NCBI GenBank assembly: GCA_002310115.1
Contig: DBYI01000019.1
Location: 1 to 64,000 of the forward strand
DNA from: Ruminococcus flavefaciens
Lineage (GTDB): Bacteria; Bacillota; Clostridia; Oscillospirales; Ruminococcaceae
Length of the DNA: 64,000 nucleotides
Reading direction: 5' to 3'
Positions 7,158 through 15,618 of the stretch are shown here, piece after piece. Position numbers and translations under genes: made by a program. The notes below the pieces were generated by a model. That model was not told the origin of the DNA, ran no database searches, and saw nothing but the letters and a program-made list of their open reading frames with translations. Each line of letters starts with the position of its first letter. Position 1 is the first letter of the stretch.

Positions 7158-9071
7158 ATGAAAAAACTGATATCCATTATAACATCAGCCGCAGTGATAT
7201 TATGTATCTTACCCGCTTTCTCCTCATATATGTCCGCCGTACGCTCCGCTGACGCCGCACCTGGGCTTACCGCAGGCGATATGGGAACAGAAGACGCCTT
7301 TGACGGCTTCTCTGTAGAGCTTGCGGATAACAGTATAAACTTCATAACTGACTGCGAAGGCGGATATATAGCATCAAAAGATAAATTCGAGCTTTCCGGC
7401 ACCGAAGCCGGTTATAGTCTCAAGCCGGAAAGCAACGGCAAATATGTCGTATTTTTCGGTGTTGAGGCATACGAACCCGCATACCATAATAGCGGTTCTA
7501 TATGGTTTCCTCCATATGATTTCTACCTATATGAAATAGATGTCCGTGATAACGTCGTTGATATAAGCGGTATGTACAAGTACAACGATGCCACCTCTCA
7601 GCATGGCTCATCACTGGATACTTATTTAAGTGATGGTACCTCTGTTACAACGCAATTATCATCTGAAAGGGATAACAAATATATGCGGACGGTCATGTAT
7701 TCTCTTTTACCAAAGGAGGACTATTTTTTCATATATGAATTCGTAAACAGAACCGGATTTACGATATGTGATTCAGGACTTATTATTACCTCCAATGATC
7801 CCAACGCTCAGTTTTACGGCAATTATTATATTACAAACCGAAAAAGCGATTTGTATTTCCCGAATCCGGAGATATCGGATATCCTGCCTGTTCCCGAATA
7901 CATTGCCGAAGTCATGATACCATTTGAAGAAAGTGAGCAAAAGAGCACACTGGAAATTATAAAACGTGAAGACGCTGCTTCCAGATTATACCGCATCGAT
8001 CACGACAGATACGAAATACTGCCCGAAACACTTCAGGTGACCGACTTCAACGAAAACGACCTTAACGCAGACGGCAGCTTCAATGTGGCTGACGTGGTAC
8101 AGCTGCAAAAATACCTTCTCGGCTATACAGATACGGATATCATAAGCTGGGAATTTGCCGATGTCTGCAAGGACGGGGTACTTGACGTATTTGATCTCGT
8201 TATGCTGAAAAAAGCTCTCGTATGCTTAGATGAGCCTCCTCTTACCGCAGGATATATGGGCGCAGTCAGCTTTGACGGCATACAAGTCGAGCTTGACGGC
8301 AGCGCTCTGAAATTTATCACTGATTACAAAGAATGTTACGTGATGTCCTCGAATAGCCTGTATCCCTGCAAAGCCGAGGGAGCATATGCCTTCAAGCCTG
8401 AAAGCAACGGAAAATACTCGGTTCTCATTATTCAGGAGATACCAGTACCAGAACCATATAATGCAACAATATGGTTTCCACCAATGATACTGTACTCCTA
8501 CGAAGTTGAGATAAAGAACAATACAGTCAATATCGATAAAATATACAGGATGTGCGACTGGGACAGCGAGTATAACAAGTGGTCAGATGAAGTATATCTT
8601 GAAGTATTTACAGCCAATGGCACCGAACTTTATAAGTCTGAATTCGGATTTCTTGCCTTGATAAAAGTGTTTACAACCTATTGTATGTCAGATGATGATA
8701 TTACATTTGAGTATATTCTCTACAATAACTCTGCAGAAAGTCGGATAGGAACCGTATTTATATCCTCAAGCGATCCAAATGCTGAAATACAGTGCGACCA
8801 TAATCTACCTGTTAACGATTCTTCAAGCATATTGAAATACACCGAGGATCTGCCGCAGGCATTTCAAAGTTTGAATATGAAAAAGCTGTTCAGGTTCGAG
8901 GCTGAATATCCCATTCTTCACGATATGGGATACCAATCTCATGGTACCATTACTATAACGGTAAAAGCTGACAAAAAGCTGAAAAAGTACTCCATAGGCT
9001 ATGCAGACTACGTTCTTCTGCCCTCAACGCTGAAAAAAACTGAAATCATCAAAACAGCCGATACTTTTTAA
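7158..9071 (+). CDS. Secreted protein with a central dockerin between two copies of a module
   Basis: A 637-residue secreted protein. The ATG at 7158 is preferred to a GTG at 7149 because AAAGGG lies 8 bases before it and a signal peptide follows (to about residue 32). Two related modules of about 260 residues flank a dockerin (about 300-357; DLNADGSFNVADVV and DVCKDGVLDVFDLV repeats). Both modules open with LTAG, then FDG, VELD or VELA, INFITD or KFITD, LKPESNGKY or FKPESNGKY, IWFPP, and SNDPNA or SSDPNA. A dockerin in the middle is less usual than at an end. I recognise no catalytic family; binding or structural roles are equally possible. The stop codon lies in the loop of the terminator. 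Confidence 0.85.
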   Translation: MKKLISIITSAAVILCILPAFSSYMSAVRSADAAPGLTAGDMGTEDAFDGFSVELADNSINFITDCEGGYIASKDKFELSGTEAGYSLKPESNGKYVVFFGVEAYEPAYHNSGSIWFPPYDFYLYEIDVRDNVVDISGMYKYNDATSQHGSSLDTYLSDGTSVTTQLSSERDNKYMRTVMYSLLPKEDYFFIYEFVNRTGFTICDSGLIITSNDPNAQFYGNYYITNRKSDLYFPNPEISDILPVPEYIAEVMIPFEESEQKSTLEIIKREDAASRLYRIDHDRYEILPETLQVTDFNENDLNADGSFNVADVVQLQKYLLGYTDTDIISWEFADVCKDGVLDVFDLVMLKKALVCLDEPPLTAGYMGAVSFDGIQVELDGSALKFITDYKECYVMSSNSLYPCKAEGAYAFKPESNGKYSVLIIQEIPVPEPYNATIWFPPMILYSYEVEIKNNTVNIDKIYRMCDWDSEYNKWSDEVYLEVFTANGTELYKSEFGFLALIKVFTTYCMSDDDITFEYILYNNSAESRIGTVFISSSDPNAEIQCDHNLPVNDSSSILKYTEDLPQAFQSLNMKKLFRFEAEYPILHDMGYQSHGTITITVKADKKLKKYSIGYADYVLLPSTLKKTEIIKTADTF

Positions 9072-9085
9072 GTATCGGCTGTTTT
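9051..9085. terminator. Bidirectional terminator overlapping the 7158 stop codon
   Basis: AAAACAGCCGATACTT (9051-9066) pairs perfectly with AAGTATCGGCTGTTTT (9070-9085). The 3-base loop contains the first base of the TAA stop (9069-9071), so the last six codons are part of the stem. Serves the plus-strand gene and, on the other strand, the anti-sigma gene. Confidence 0.85.
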
Positions 9086-9148
9086 AATGTGATAATTAAT
9101 AGCATGAGTAATGCAGGTTTACTTGCTGAATATACTGCAGCTATATAA

Positions 9149-10204
9149 TTAGTCTATGGCTGCAGCAGAAGTATCCGGGTATTCATATTCAATATCCTTC
9201 TGCTCAATTCTCCAATTCTGAGCATCTTCATCGAATACTATTTTAAATGTTACTTCACCATGTGTTTCTTCAAATATTGCATTTGGTGTGTTATTAAATT
9301 TCCTTTTAAGCGTGAAAGAGTTTTCGGTCACATCAGTTACGTCTATCTGATCGTCTGACCAGTGATTATCTAAAATATATTCATTATTGAGACCTTTCTG
9401 ATATAATTCGCCCTCATACTCGATAAATGTATATGCAAGATCTATTTTTCCATCAGCCGGAAGAGTATCTGATGTAAATGAAGGTCCGAATAATTCATAG
9501 TTATTTGTGTACTCAGCATTTACAGAATAGAATGGATCATAATTTTTACCATAATAAGTATTGTATAGCTCCTTCAGACCATCCATAGTTTTTTCGGTAA
9601 GTCTTTCATCAATAGTTTTATAATATACCACATCAATATCAGTTGTCCAACCGTCATACTGCATGGTGTATTTAAGCTCTATACCCTTATTTGCATAATC
9701 CGCTCTTGTACGTGCTGCAATATCAAAGAAGCACTCATAATCCCAATAATTATCAGTAAGATTATGTGCTACTTCTTCAGGAGTTAAATGCTTTGCCTCA
9801 GTTGTTGTGGTAGTTGTCTCAACAACTGATGTAGTTGTGGTAACGTTTGATTTTACAGAAGAAGTAGTAGTAACTTCTGTCTCTGATGACGGGCTTGCAG
9901 CTGGAACTGGCTTCTTCATATTGTGGAGCAGATAGCCTCCGCCACCGATGCCACCTGCGATTATAGCAAATGTCGCTGCCATACTTGCAAATTTTATCCA
10001 TCTTGGACGATTGTATCTTTCCACACCATATACGCTGTTATTGTTTCCCTCATCAGTATAATTTGATATATTCATTTTTTCCTTAGTCATATTAAACATC
10101 CTCTCTCTGGCTGAATCTGACAGGGACGGGTACTCTTTCGCAATTCTGTTTGCAGTTTCAAGATCAATGTCGAATTCATTGAACATTTCATCTTTCTTTT
10201 TCAT
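9149..10204 (-). CDS. Membrane anti-sigma factor with extracytoplasmic domain
   Basis: Probable partner of the ECF sigma factor encoded 12 bases upstream in the same operon. The 351-residue protein has a cytoplasmic N-terminal part (1-69), one membrane segment (about 70-95, Gly-rich), a Thr/Ser-rich linker (about 106-136) and an outer domain of about 215 residues I do not recognise. This is the layout of sensing anti-sigma factors (RsgI-like in plan, not in sequence). The region before and in the membrane segment resembles that of the 51031 protein (VERYNRPRWIKF versus VEVYHRSIWRKT). An AAGGAGGG site precedes the ATG. The anti-sigma role is inferred from operon position and topology. Confidence 0.7.
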   Translation of the reverse strand: MKKKDEMFNEFDIDLETANRIAKEYPSLSDSARERMFNMTKEKMNISNYTDEGNNNSVYGVERYNRPRWIKFASMAATFAIIAGGIGGGGYLLHNMKKPVPAASPSSETEVTTTSSVKSNVTTTTSVVETTTTTTEAKHLTPEEVAHNLTDNYWDYECFFDIAARTRADYANKGIELKYTMQYDGWTTDIDVVYYKTIDERLTEKTMDGLKELYNTYYGKNYDPFYSVNAEYTNNYELFGPSFTSDTLPADGKIDLAYTFIEYEGELYQKGLNNEYILDNHWSDDQIDVTDVTENSFTLKRKFNNTPNAIFEETHGEVTFKIVFDEDAQNWRIEQKDIEYEYPDTSAAAID

Positions 10205-10216
10205 ACTTATCCCTCC

Positions 10217-10783
10217 TTAATAATTTATGCCGACTTCACAAAGCATCTTCTTCAGCTTTTGTCTTGCACGGACGCTTCGTTTCTGTACTGCGGCTGCTGT
10301 CATTGAAATTGCTTTCCCTATTTCAGCTACTGTCATATTGTAGTAGTACTGTTTTATTATTATCGACGTGTCAGGTTCGCCTAATTCTTTTATTTTATTA
10401 AGCAAGATGGAATTACGCTCTGACATTTCAGTAGATTCAATTATGTTTTCTCCGGACGCAATTTCTATGAATCCTTCATCGTCGGCAGATATGGTTCTGT
10501 CAGCTTTTACATTAAGTTTTCTGTACATATCTATTGCTTTACGTTTGGCAATCACACCGATAAATCCTTTGAGGTCACCTTCACGCTCACCAATATAATT
10601 TATCCTTTTGAATACTTCTGTAAAAACATCACTTACACATTCCTCTATATCTTCCGTAGTACCACAGCTTTTCAGCTTAGTTGCGGCTATGACGTATACA
10701 TAGTTGCAGTATTCATCGAAAACTGCTCTCATGCACTCTTCCGGAGATCGTTCCATGTGTTTCTTGAACTCCTGATCTGTCAT
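10217..10783 (-). CDS. ECF-type RNA polymerase sigma factor
   Basis: A 188-residue sigma-70 family regulator with region 2 (about 18-85; VFDEYCNYVYVIA, EECVSDVFTEVF) and region 4 (about 128-182; MTVAEIGKAISMTAAAVQKR is the helix-turn-helix). It is closely similar to the sigma factor at 50456 (shared: AVFDEY, NYVY, SCG, ECVSD, ELGEPD or SLGEPD). The GAAGGAGG ribosome-binding site fits the ATG. It leads a two-gene operon with the anti-sigma gene. In cellulolytic clostridia such pairs relay outside polysaccharide signals, which suits the dockerin neighbours; here that is inference. Confidence 0.9.
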   Translation of the reverse strand: MTDQEFKKHMERSPEECMRAVFDEYCNYVYVIAATKLKSCGTTEDIEECVSDVFTEVFKRINYIGEREGDLKGFIGVIAKRKAIDMYRKLNVKADRTISADDEGFIEIASGENIIESTEMSERNSILLNKIKELGEPDTSIIIKQYYYNMTVAEIGKAISMTAAAVQKRSVRARQKLKKMLCEVGINY

Positions 10784-11016
10784 ATGTATTCCTCCTTCTA
10801 TTCAGTTCAGCGATCGCTTTCATAATATACACTCGTACTTGTGACAGCAAGTAGGACATTTTTCCCAAAAAATATTTTATCACATTTTTTATAAGCAATC
10901 AATGCTTTGTTACAGCTATAAAATCACTTTAAATTATCACATATTAAAGCATATGTCTCCTGTTTTGGAGGCTTTTGCTTTCGTATAAAGATTTTTGTGA
11001 ACATGAAGAAATGAAA

Positions 11017-11056
11017 CATGGCAGATGGGAACTTCCCGTCTGCCATGACTTTTTTT
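11017..11056 (+). terminator. Terminator hairpin with no obvious upstream gene
   Basis: CATGGCAGATGGGAA (11017-11031) pairs with TTCCCGTCTGCCATG (11033-11047) with one G-T pair (the tip must open to form a loop), followed by ACTTTTTTTC. A shorter hairpin, CTCC-GGAG with T-rich tail, lies near 10,950-10,980. No plus-strand gene is visible before them in 10,784-11,016, so a short RNA or bidirectional use is possible. Confidence 0.65.
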
Positions 11057-11142
11057 CGATTATTTGATAAACATATTATTATTCATAATGATCGCAAATA
11101 ATAGTTTGTTTCAGTATAATAATTCATATCAAGGTAAATTTA

Positions 11143-11241
11143 ATGCTCATAGAAAATGATTTACGGTTTGAATTAACGCCCACTCAGAAAAGCCGGCTCA
11201 AAAAGCTGCATAATGACTTTGGCTTCCGCTATTTAAAGTAA
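11143..11241 (+). CDS. Possible 32-residue small protein or gene fragment
   Basis: ATG at 11143 to TAA at 11239 gives a charged, helical peptide (LTPTQKSRLKKLHNDFGFRY near its end). There is no good ribosome-binding site. The composition looks protein-like rather than random, so it may be the tail of a lost gene. A CGCCCACT/AGTGGGCG inverted repeat lies within and after it. Low confidence; the rest of 10,784-11,298 is otherwise empty. Confidence 0.25.
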   Translation: MLIENDLRFELTPTQKSRLKKLHNDFGFRYLK

Positions 11242-11298
11242 AATGCAGTATTGAAAGGGGAAGTGGGCGTATTTTGAGTTTATTGTATGTGATTTCTA

Positions 11299-13872
11299 TT
11301 ATTGTATCCTGCTGCCGCCCCATTCAACGACTGTAAAACCTATTCGCTCAAAGGTCGATAATTGCTGCGGTTCGATATCAACTGCCTCTTCCAACGGAAC
11401 ATACGCCATGAATACACGCAGTAAGCTGTCAGGTGTAGGTGTTATGTTCAGTTTGGCAGAATCGGTATATACATCGCTCTGGAAGGTAATGAGATTATAT
11501 TTGTTATGCTCCATCAGCGGCAGCCAGTATACGATAAACTCATTCATTTCATCTTCTGTCAGCCCCATATATGTGAGCTTTCCCTTGAGGAAACTCTCTG
11601 TATCACTGCCTGCAACACAGAAGCCTTTGGAGAAATCGAATCTTGTACGGCAGTTTACCGCGTCCCAGAACAGATACCGGTGATGTGTACCGTCTGTCTT
11701 GTTCAGCAATGTACCGTCGGGATATGCTGTTACATCCCAGCCGTTATTATACTTGGGATAGGTTGTTGATAGCTCAGCTTCCGTCAGTTCAAGCTCAACA
11801 TGAACATCGGTTTCCTGCTCCGGATACAGGTAAATTACGGGCTTATCGACATATTGCTCAAAATAAAGCGTAACAGTAGAGTTATCATCTTCAATAGTCT
11901 TTATCCAGCCATACTGGCCTTTATATTCCGTAAACAGCCATTTATCATTATCATCCTGAAATCCCAGTTCATAGAGCCGTGCTCCCTCCGGGATCAAAGT
12001 TATAGCTTGATAGCGTTCATCCGGTCCGGAATATAGTTTAAGGTCATCTACCATAACGCGTAATGGCGAACCATTTGTAGTACGCTTATCAGGCTCAATA
12101 TATGTTGAGCTGAGATACTTATCCATAAGCTTTTCAAGCTTCACAAGTACATTGGCCATATCAGCACGGGTTTCTTTTTCGTCTTCATTTTCATAAGAAA
12201 GAATTGTTTTGTAGTTGAATCCGTCAATTACCTTTTCGTGTGGAGTTTTGTTGTATTTGTCAATGATCCAATCATAATTCAGAGACATTATCTCGCTGTA
12301 ATCAGTTTCGGATATCTCAACGATTATCGGCGCGGTATCATCATACCCCTTCTGATCGTCATAAGAGAGAATGTACTTTCCGTCATCTTTATAAACTTTC
12401 CATACTATGTGTACTCCTGCATATCCACCTGTTTTAGTAATGCTGAGTGAAATAGGCATACTGATCGGCTGAATAAGAGCTTTCCTCATCAGACACAGGT
12501 CAAATACATTCAGCACATTGTCATTACAGAAGTCTGCTAATTTCCAATTGATGAGCTTAGCATCAGCTGATCCGAGCAGCCATTTCTGCAGCAATACCAA
12601 ATCGGCAACATTGAATTCGTCGTCATCGTTGATATCGCCTGTGGGTGTAAACTTTAGCTTGAATACCACATCTGCAGAGCCGTTATCATACTTTTTAACG
12701 ATCATATGATCATCAGGCACAACAGTTCCGTTATAGTAACCGGCTGATTTGACATTGGTATCTGGCAGATAATATCCAACAGGCAGATTATGAATATCCA
12801 GGCCAAACGAGAAATTGTAACCGTCAAAGAAATTGCCTAAATCTACAATTGCAGGGTTAGTTTTGAATCCAACCGGCATCATATTACAGTTGATCTTGCC
12901 CTCCGGAGTATCTTTGCTGATATCTGTCCATATACTTTGGATTGCTATTTCTGGAAGCATAAGGAGTTCTCCGGTGTCATAATCAATAAGTGAAACTCTC
13001 ATATCACCCGAAAGAAGGATATTCTTTGCATCGTTTATAACTGCACAGTCAGCAACAAGAGGTTTTTTGCCTTCATCATCACTGGCGTGCAATAACACGA
13101 AATCGTAGGAGATCTTGTCATAACCGTCCTTGACTGCCTTGTATGCGCAGACCATATTGATCTCTCCACCATCAACAGAAACAGAAGATTCGGGGCTGCA
13201 ATCGCTTACTGTTTCAAGCTCAAAGCACTCTTTTCCAGTATCATTCAGAACCCAGTCATAGGCAGTACCTGCGTTATGAGAAAGGCAGAATACAACATAA
13301 TTATCTTTTACTGATAAATTGGAATTGCTTGCTGCATATTTCCGGTATTCCTCCTCACAGTCAGGCAGCCAGCTGTAGATATCAGTCTCTACAACCTGAG
13401 TTCCGAAACTTGTAAAAGTGTATTCCTTCTGCAATTCCGAGTCACAGCGGAACTGTACCTTGAAATCAGGCTTTGATGTTGCAGCATTTTTGTATGTCAT
13501 TACTTCATATGCAGTATCGTTTTCTTCGTCTACAAATGTATTATGGTAGAATACTGTAACAAGACCGCCTGTGTTCTTGATGTCATATTTCTTTGTACTG
13601 TAAGAAGTCTCTTTAAATACAACACAAAGCAGGTCGCTGTCATAAAACGGATAACTGTCATTCTCATCGCCTATATGCACAGCGCCGTACTTATTGCGGA
13701 AGTTTACTGCATCATCAAAGCTTTGCGGAATCCAGTCCGGAAATGAAGATACGTCAGCCGTTTCTTCTGAATAAGCATTCAGAGGCGTGAAAAGATCCGG
13801 AGTTCCTGCGGTAAAGGGAATAACTGCGGTTGCAGCTGCTATAAAAGCAGCTGTGAGTTTCTTTAAGATCAT
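11299..13872 (-). CDS. Secreted dockerin protein with SH3 and KPVIYLYPE-type C-terminal domains
   Basis: An 857-residue secreted protein. The ATG at 13872 is chosen because AGGTG precedes it and a signal peptide follows (to about residue 30); an upstream frame to 13950 looks spurious. Order: an unrecognised N-terminal region (about 35-405), dockerin (about 411-468, DINDDDEFNVADLV and DFCNDNVLNVFDLC), the post-dockerin module shared with the GH9 protein (about 470-592), an SH3-like domain (about 605-665, SGPDERYQAITLIPEGARLY, YGWI) and a C-terminal domain (about 670-857) opening KPVIYLYPEQETDV and containing FIVYWLPLMEHNKYNLI and FTVVEWGG. That last domain is widespread in clostridial secreted proteins, without a function I can name. 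Confidence 0.85.
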   Translation of the reverse strand: MILKKLTAAFIAAATAVIPFTAGTPDLFTPLNAYSEETADVSSFPDWIPQSFDDAVNFRNKYGAVHIGDENDSYPFYDSDLLCVVFKETSYSTKKYDIKNTGGLVTVFYHNTFVDEENDTAYEVMTYKNAATSKPDFKVQFRCDSELQKEYTFTSFGTQVVETDIYSWLPDCEEEYRKYAASNSNLSVKDNYVVFCLSHNAGTAYDWVLNDTGKECFELETVSDCSPESSVSVDGGEINMVCAYKAVKDGYDKISYDFVLLHASDDEGKKPLVADCAVINDAKNILLSGDMRVSLIDYDTGELLMLPEIAIQSIWTDISKDTPEGKINCNMMPVGFKTNPAIVDLGNFFDGYNFSFGLDIHNLPVGYYLPDTNVKSAGYYNGTVVPDDHMIVKKYDNGSADVVFKLKFTPTGDINDDDEFNVADLVLLQKWLLGSADAKLINWKLADFCNDNVLNVFDLCLMRKALIQPISMPISLSITKTGGYAGVHIVWKVYKDDGKYILSYDDQKGYDDTAPIIVEISETDYSEIMSLNYDWIIDKYNKTPHEKVIDGFNYKTILSYENEDEKETRADMANVLVKLEKLMDKYLSSTYIEPDKRTTNGSPLRVMVDDLKLYSGPDERYQAITLIPEGARLYELGFQDDNDKWLFTEYKGQYGWIKTIEDDNSTVTLYFEQYVDKPVIYLYPEQETDVHVELELTEAELSTTYPKYNNGWDVTAYPDGTLLNKTDGTHHRYLFWDAVNCRTRFDFSKGFCVAGSDTESFLKGKLTYMGLTEDEMNEFIVYWLPLMEHNKYNLITFQSDVYTDSAKLNITPTPDSLLRVFMAYVPLEEAVDIEPQQLSTFERIGFTVVEWGGSRIQ
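12107..12470 (-). other. Post-dockerin module, copy 2
   Basis: The counterpart of 1996-2370. The identity begins inside the dockerin (LLGSADAKLINWK is identical in both proteins) and runs on through the module. This points to a fairly recent duplication or recombination of a dockerin-plus-module unit. Confidence 0.75.
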
Positions 13873-14177
13873 TATGTTCACCTGCCATTCTAAGATTTGC
13901 AGCATAAAACTGCTTGATTTCATTATACAACGATATCTCAATGAATGCAAGAGATAATTGTATTTTGATCTATATAGGCTTTAACGTATGAGGGCGGAAA
14001 AATGTGCGGCTGAAATCGTAAACTTTCTGTGAATACACATTCTTATGTTCTATACTGTCGGAGAATACAGTTCGGAGCAGGCTGAAACCTATACCTGAAC
14101 TTTTTGAATAGGCATAATGAATGCGCCGCCATTAAAGGCAGCACTTCTTTACATGTAATTATGCTTTCAGACTGACA

Positions 14178-14206
14178 TCGGGGCATAAGCCCCGAGCCGT
14201 TCTTTT
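14178..14206 (+). terminator. Terminator hairpin upstream of the 14275 gene
   Basis: TCGGGGC (14178-14184) pairs with GCCCCGA (14189-14195) across an ATAA loop, followed by a T-rich run to 14206. No plus-strand gene precedes it in 13,873-14,177, so it may end a short RNA or insulate the next promoter. Confidence 0.6.
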
Positions 14207-14217
14207 TCCGTATTATC

Positions 14218-14246
14218 TTGAAAACTTAACATTTGCGTGATATAAT
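14218..14246 (+). promoter_or_regulatory. Sigma-A promoter of the 14275-GH3 operon
   Basis: TTGAAA (14218-14223), a 17-base spacer and a perfect TATAAT (14241-14246), 28 bases before the ATG at 14275. Confidence 0.7.
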
Positions 14247-14274
14247 GTAAGAAATTATTATGGGTGGTGTAAGA

Positions 14275-15582
14275 ATGGGTTTGTTCGGAAGTACAAAGAT
14301 CAGTATCATAAAGAAAGTTACAGATGGTATCATAATAGCCGTAACAGGCGCAAAAGCTGCTCTGAAATGTGAATTGAGAAGCATGGAAGAGAATGCTGAT
14401 AATATGACATATCCTATGGTCATGACTCTTAACGGCGTGCCGATAATAGAGATGCATCCAAGTTACTGCCCTACCTGCTGCGGACTTCTTGCCACAGGTT
14501 ACGGACTTGACAGTGCAAAATGCAGGGAACTGACACAGATATCAGATAAGATAAACAGCGGCTTTACTGATTTGGAGAACGCTCTTGATGTATTGAAGCC
14601 GCTTATCGGATTATTTGAGGACGGAGTGTACCTTATCAGGGATACCCGGACTTTTCCTGTTGACGGTGACGGAAGATTCTTCTGGGCTGTTCCTGATGAG
14701 CTTACAGCTTACAATGCATTTACTGACTCATATTATATTTCCGAGATAATGAAAAGTGTAGAGCTGGACGGCACATTCCTTTATCCCACTCAGTCCTGTG
14801 AAAGATATGACGAAAACCGTGTAAATTATTACATGGAACTTTTCAGCAACGGAGATCATAAGCCCCGTGCTGTAGCATATAACGCTATGGGCGGTATGAG
14901 TGCATTACTTGACGGCCATCACAAGGCTTGTGCAGCCGCAAGACTTCACGCTCCGCTTGATACTATTCTTATCGCAAAGGGACATCTGGCAGGAGCAAGG
15001 GAAAATATGCATATCTGTTTCGGGTATGAGATAGATCCTAAACGTGATATTCCATTTGACAGAACTATCACTCTGCCCTCAAAACTGTATAAACAATATT
15101 CGGAACAACTGGAAAGAGCTTTTGGAGGAAAGAAGCAATCTCCGCCTGTACTGTACAAAGGACTGCCGGTAGAAAGCAGATTCAGCAAGCGTGATTGGGA
15201 AAAATGTTATACGGAAAGCGCTTATTATTATCTCTATGCATACCAGCTCGCAGCGGAAAAAGTCTTCGATTTCAATGCAGTTGAAGGTATGTCTGCGAAA
15301 GAAATATACGACTACGCATTTCGTCAGGAAGATACTGTTTATTTTGCACAAGCGCTCATGAGCAGATTTGTACGAACGAAGGATAAGCGTACACGGGAGC
15401 TGCTTAAAGAGTTTACAAGGCTTCCGTTCAGCGGCGACTCAAAACAGATAATTGCAGCAGCACTCAGGAACTTGATGAACTTCAAAGACGATGAGACTGA
15501 AAAAATATTCATAGATTTTGCCGTATGTGATGATGATTACCTTGCAGATATTGCAAAAGACTACTGGGATGATGCTGAATGA
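14275..15582 (+). CDS. Unknown cytoplasmic protein with DGHHK motif, coupled to GH3
   Basis: A 435-residue protein without signal or membrane segment that I do not recognise. Visible features: a CPTCC cluster (residues 65-69), which could bind metal; an ALLDGHHKACAA segment (DGHHK at 213-217) reminiscent of the DGHHR signature of ParB/sulfiredoxin-fold proteins; and a helical C-terminal half that could be repeat-like. The start at 14275 is preferred to 14260, with GGGTGG before it. It lies 36 bases upstream of the GH3 gene and shares its promoter. A link to sugar metabolism is only inferred from that. Confidence 0.6.
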   Translation: MGLFGSTKISIIKKVTDGIIIAVTGAKAALKCELRSMEENADNMTYPMVMTLNGVPIIEMHPSYCPTCCGLLATGYGLDSAKCRELTQISDKINSGFTDLENALDVLKPLIGLFEDGVYLIRDTRTFPVDGDGRFFWAVPDELTAYNAFTDSYYISEIMKSVELDGTFLYPTQSCERYDENRVNYYMELFSNGDHKPRAVAYNAMGGMSALLDGHHKACAAARLHAPLDTILIAKGHLAGARENMHICFGYEIDPKRDIPFDRTITLPSKLYKQYSEQLERAFGGKKQSPPVLYKGLPVESRFSKRDWEKCYTESAYYYLYAYQLAAEKVFDFNAVEGMSAKEIYDYAFRQEDTVYFAQALMSRFVRTKDKRTRELLKEFTRLPFSGDSKQIIAAALRNLMNFKDDETEKIFIDFAVCDDDYLADIAKDYWDDAE

Positions 15583-15618
15583 CGATTTGAGTATGGATTT
15601 GCAGAAAGGGGAGTGTGT

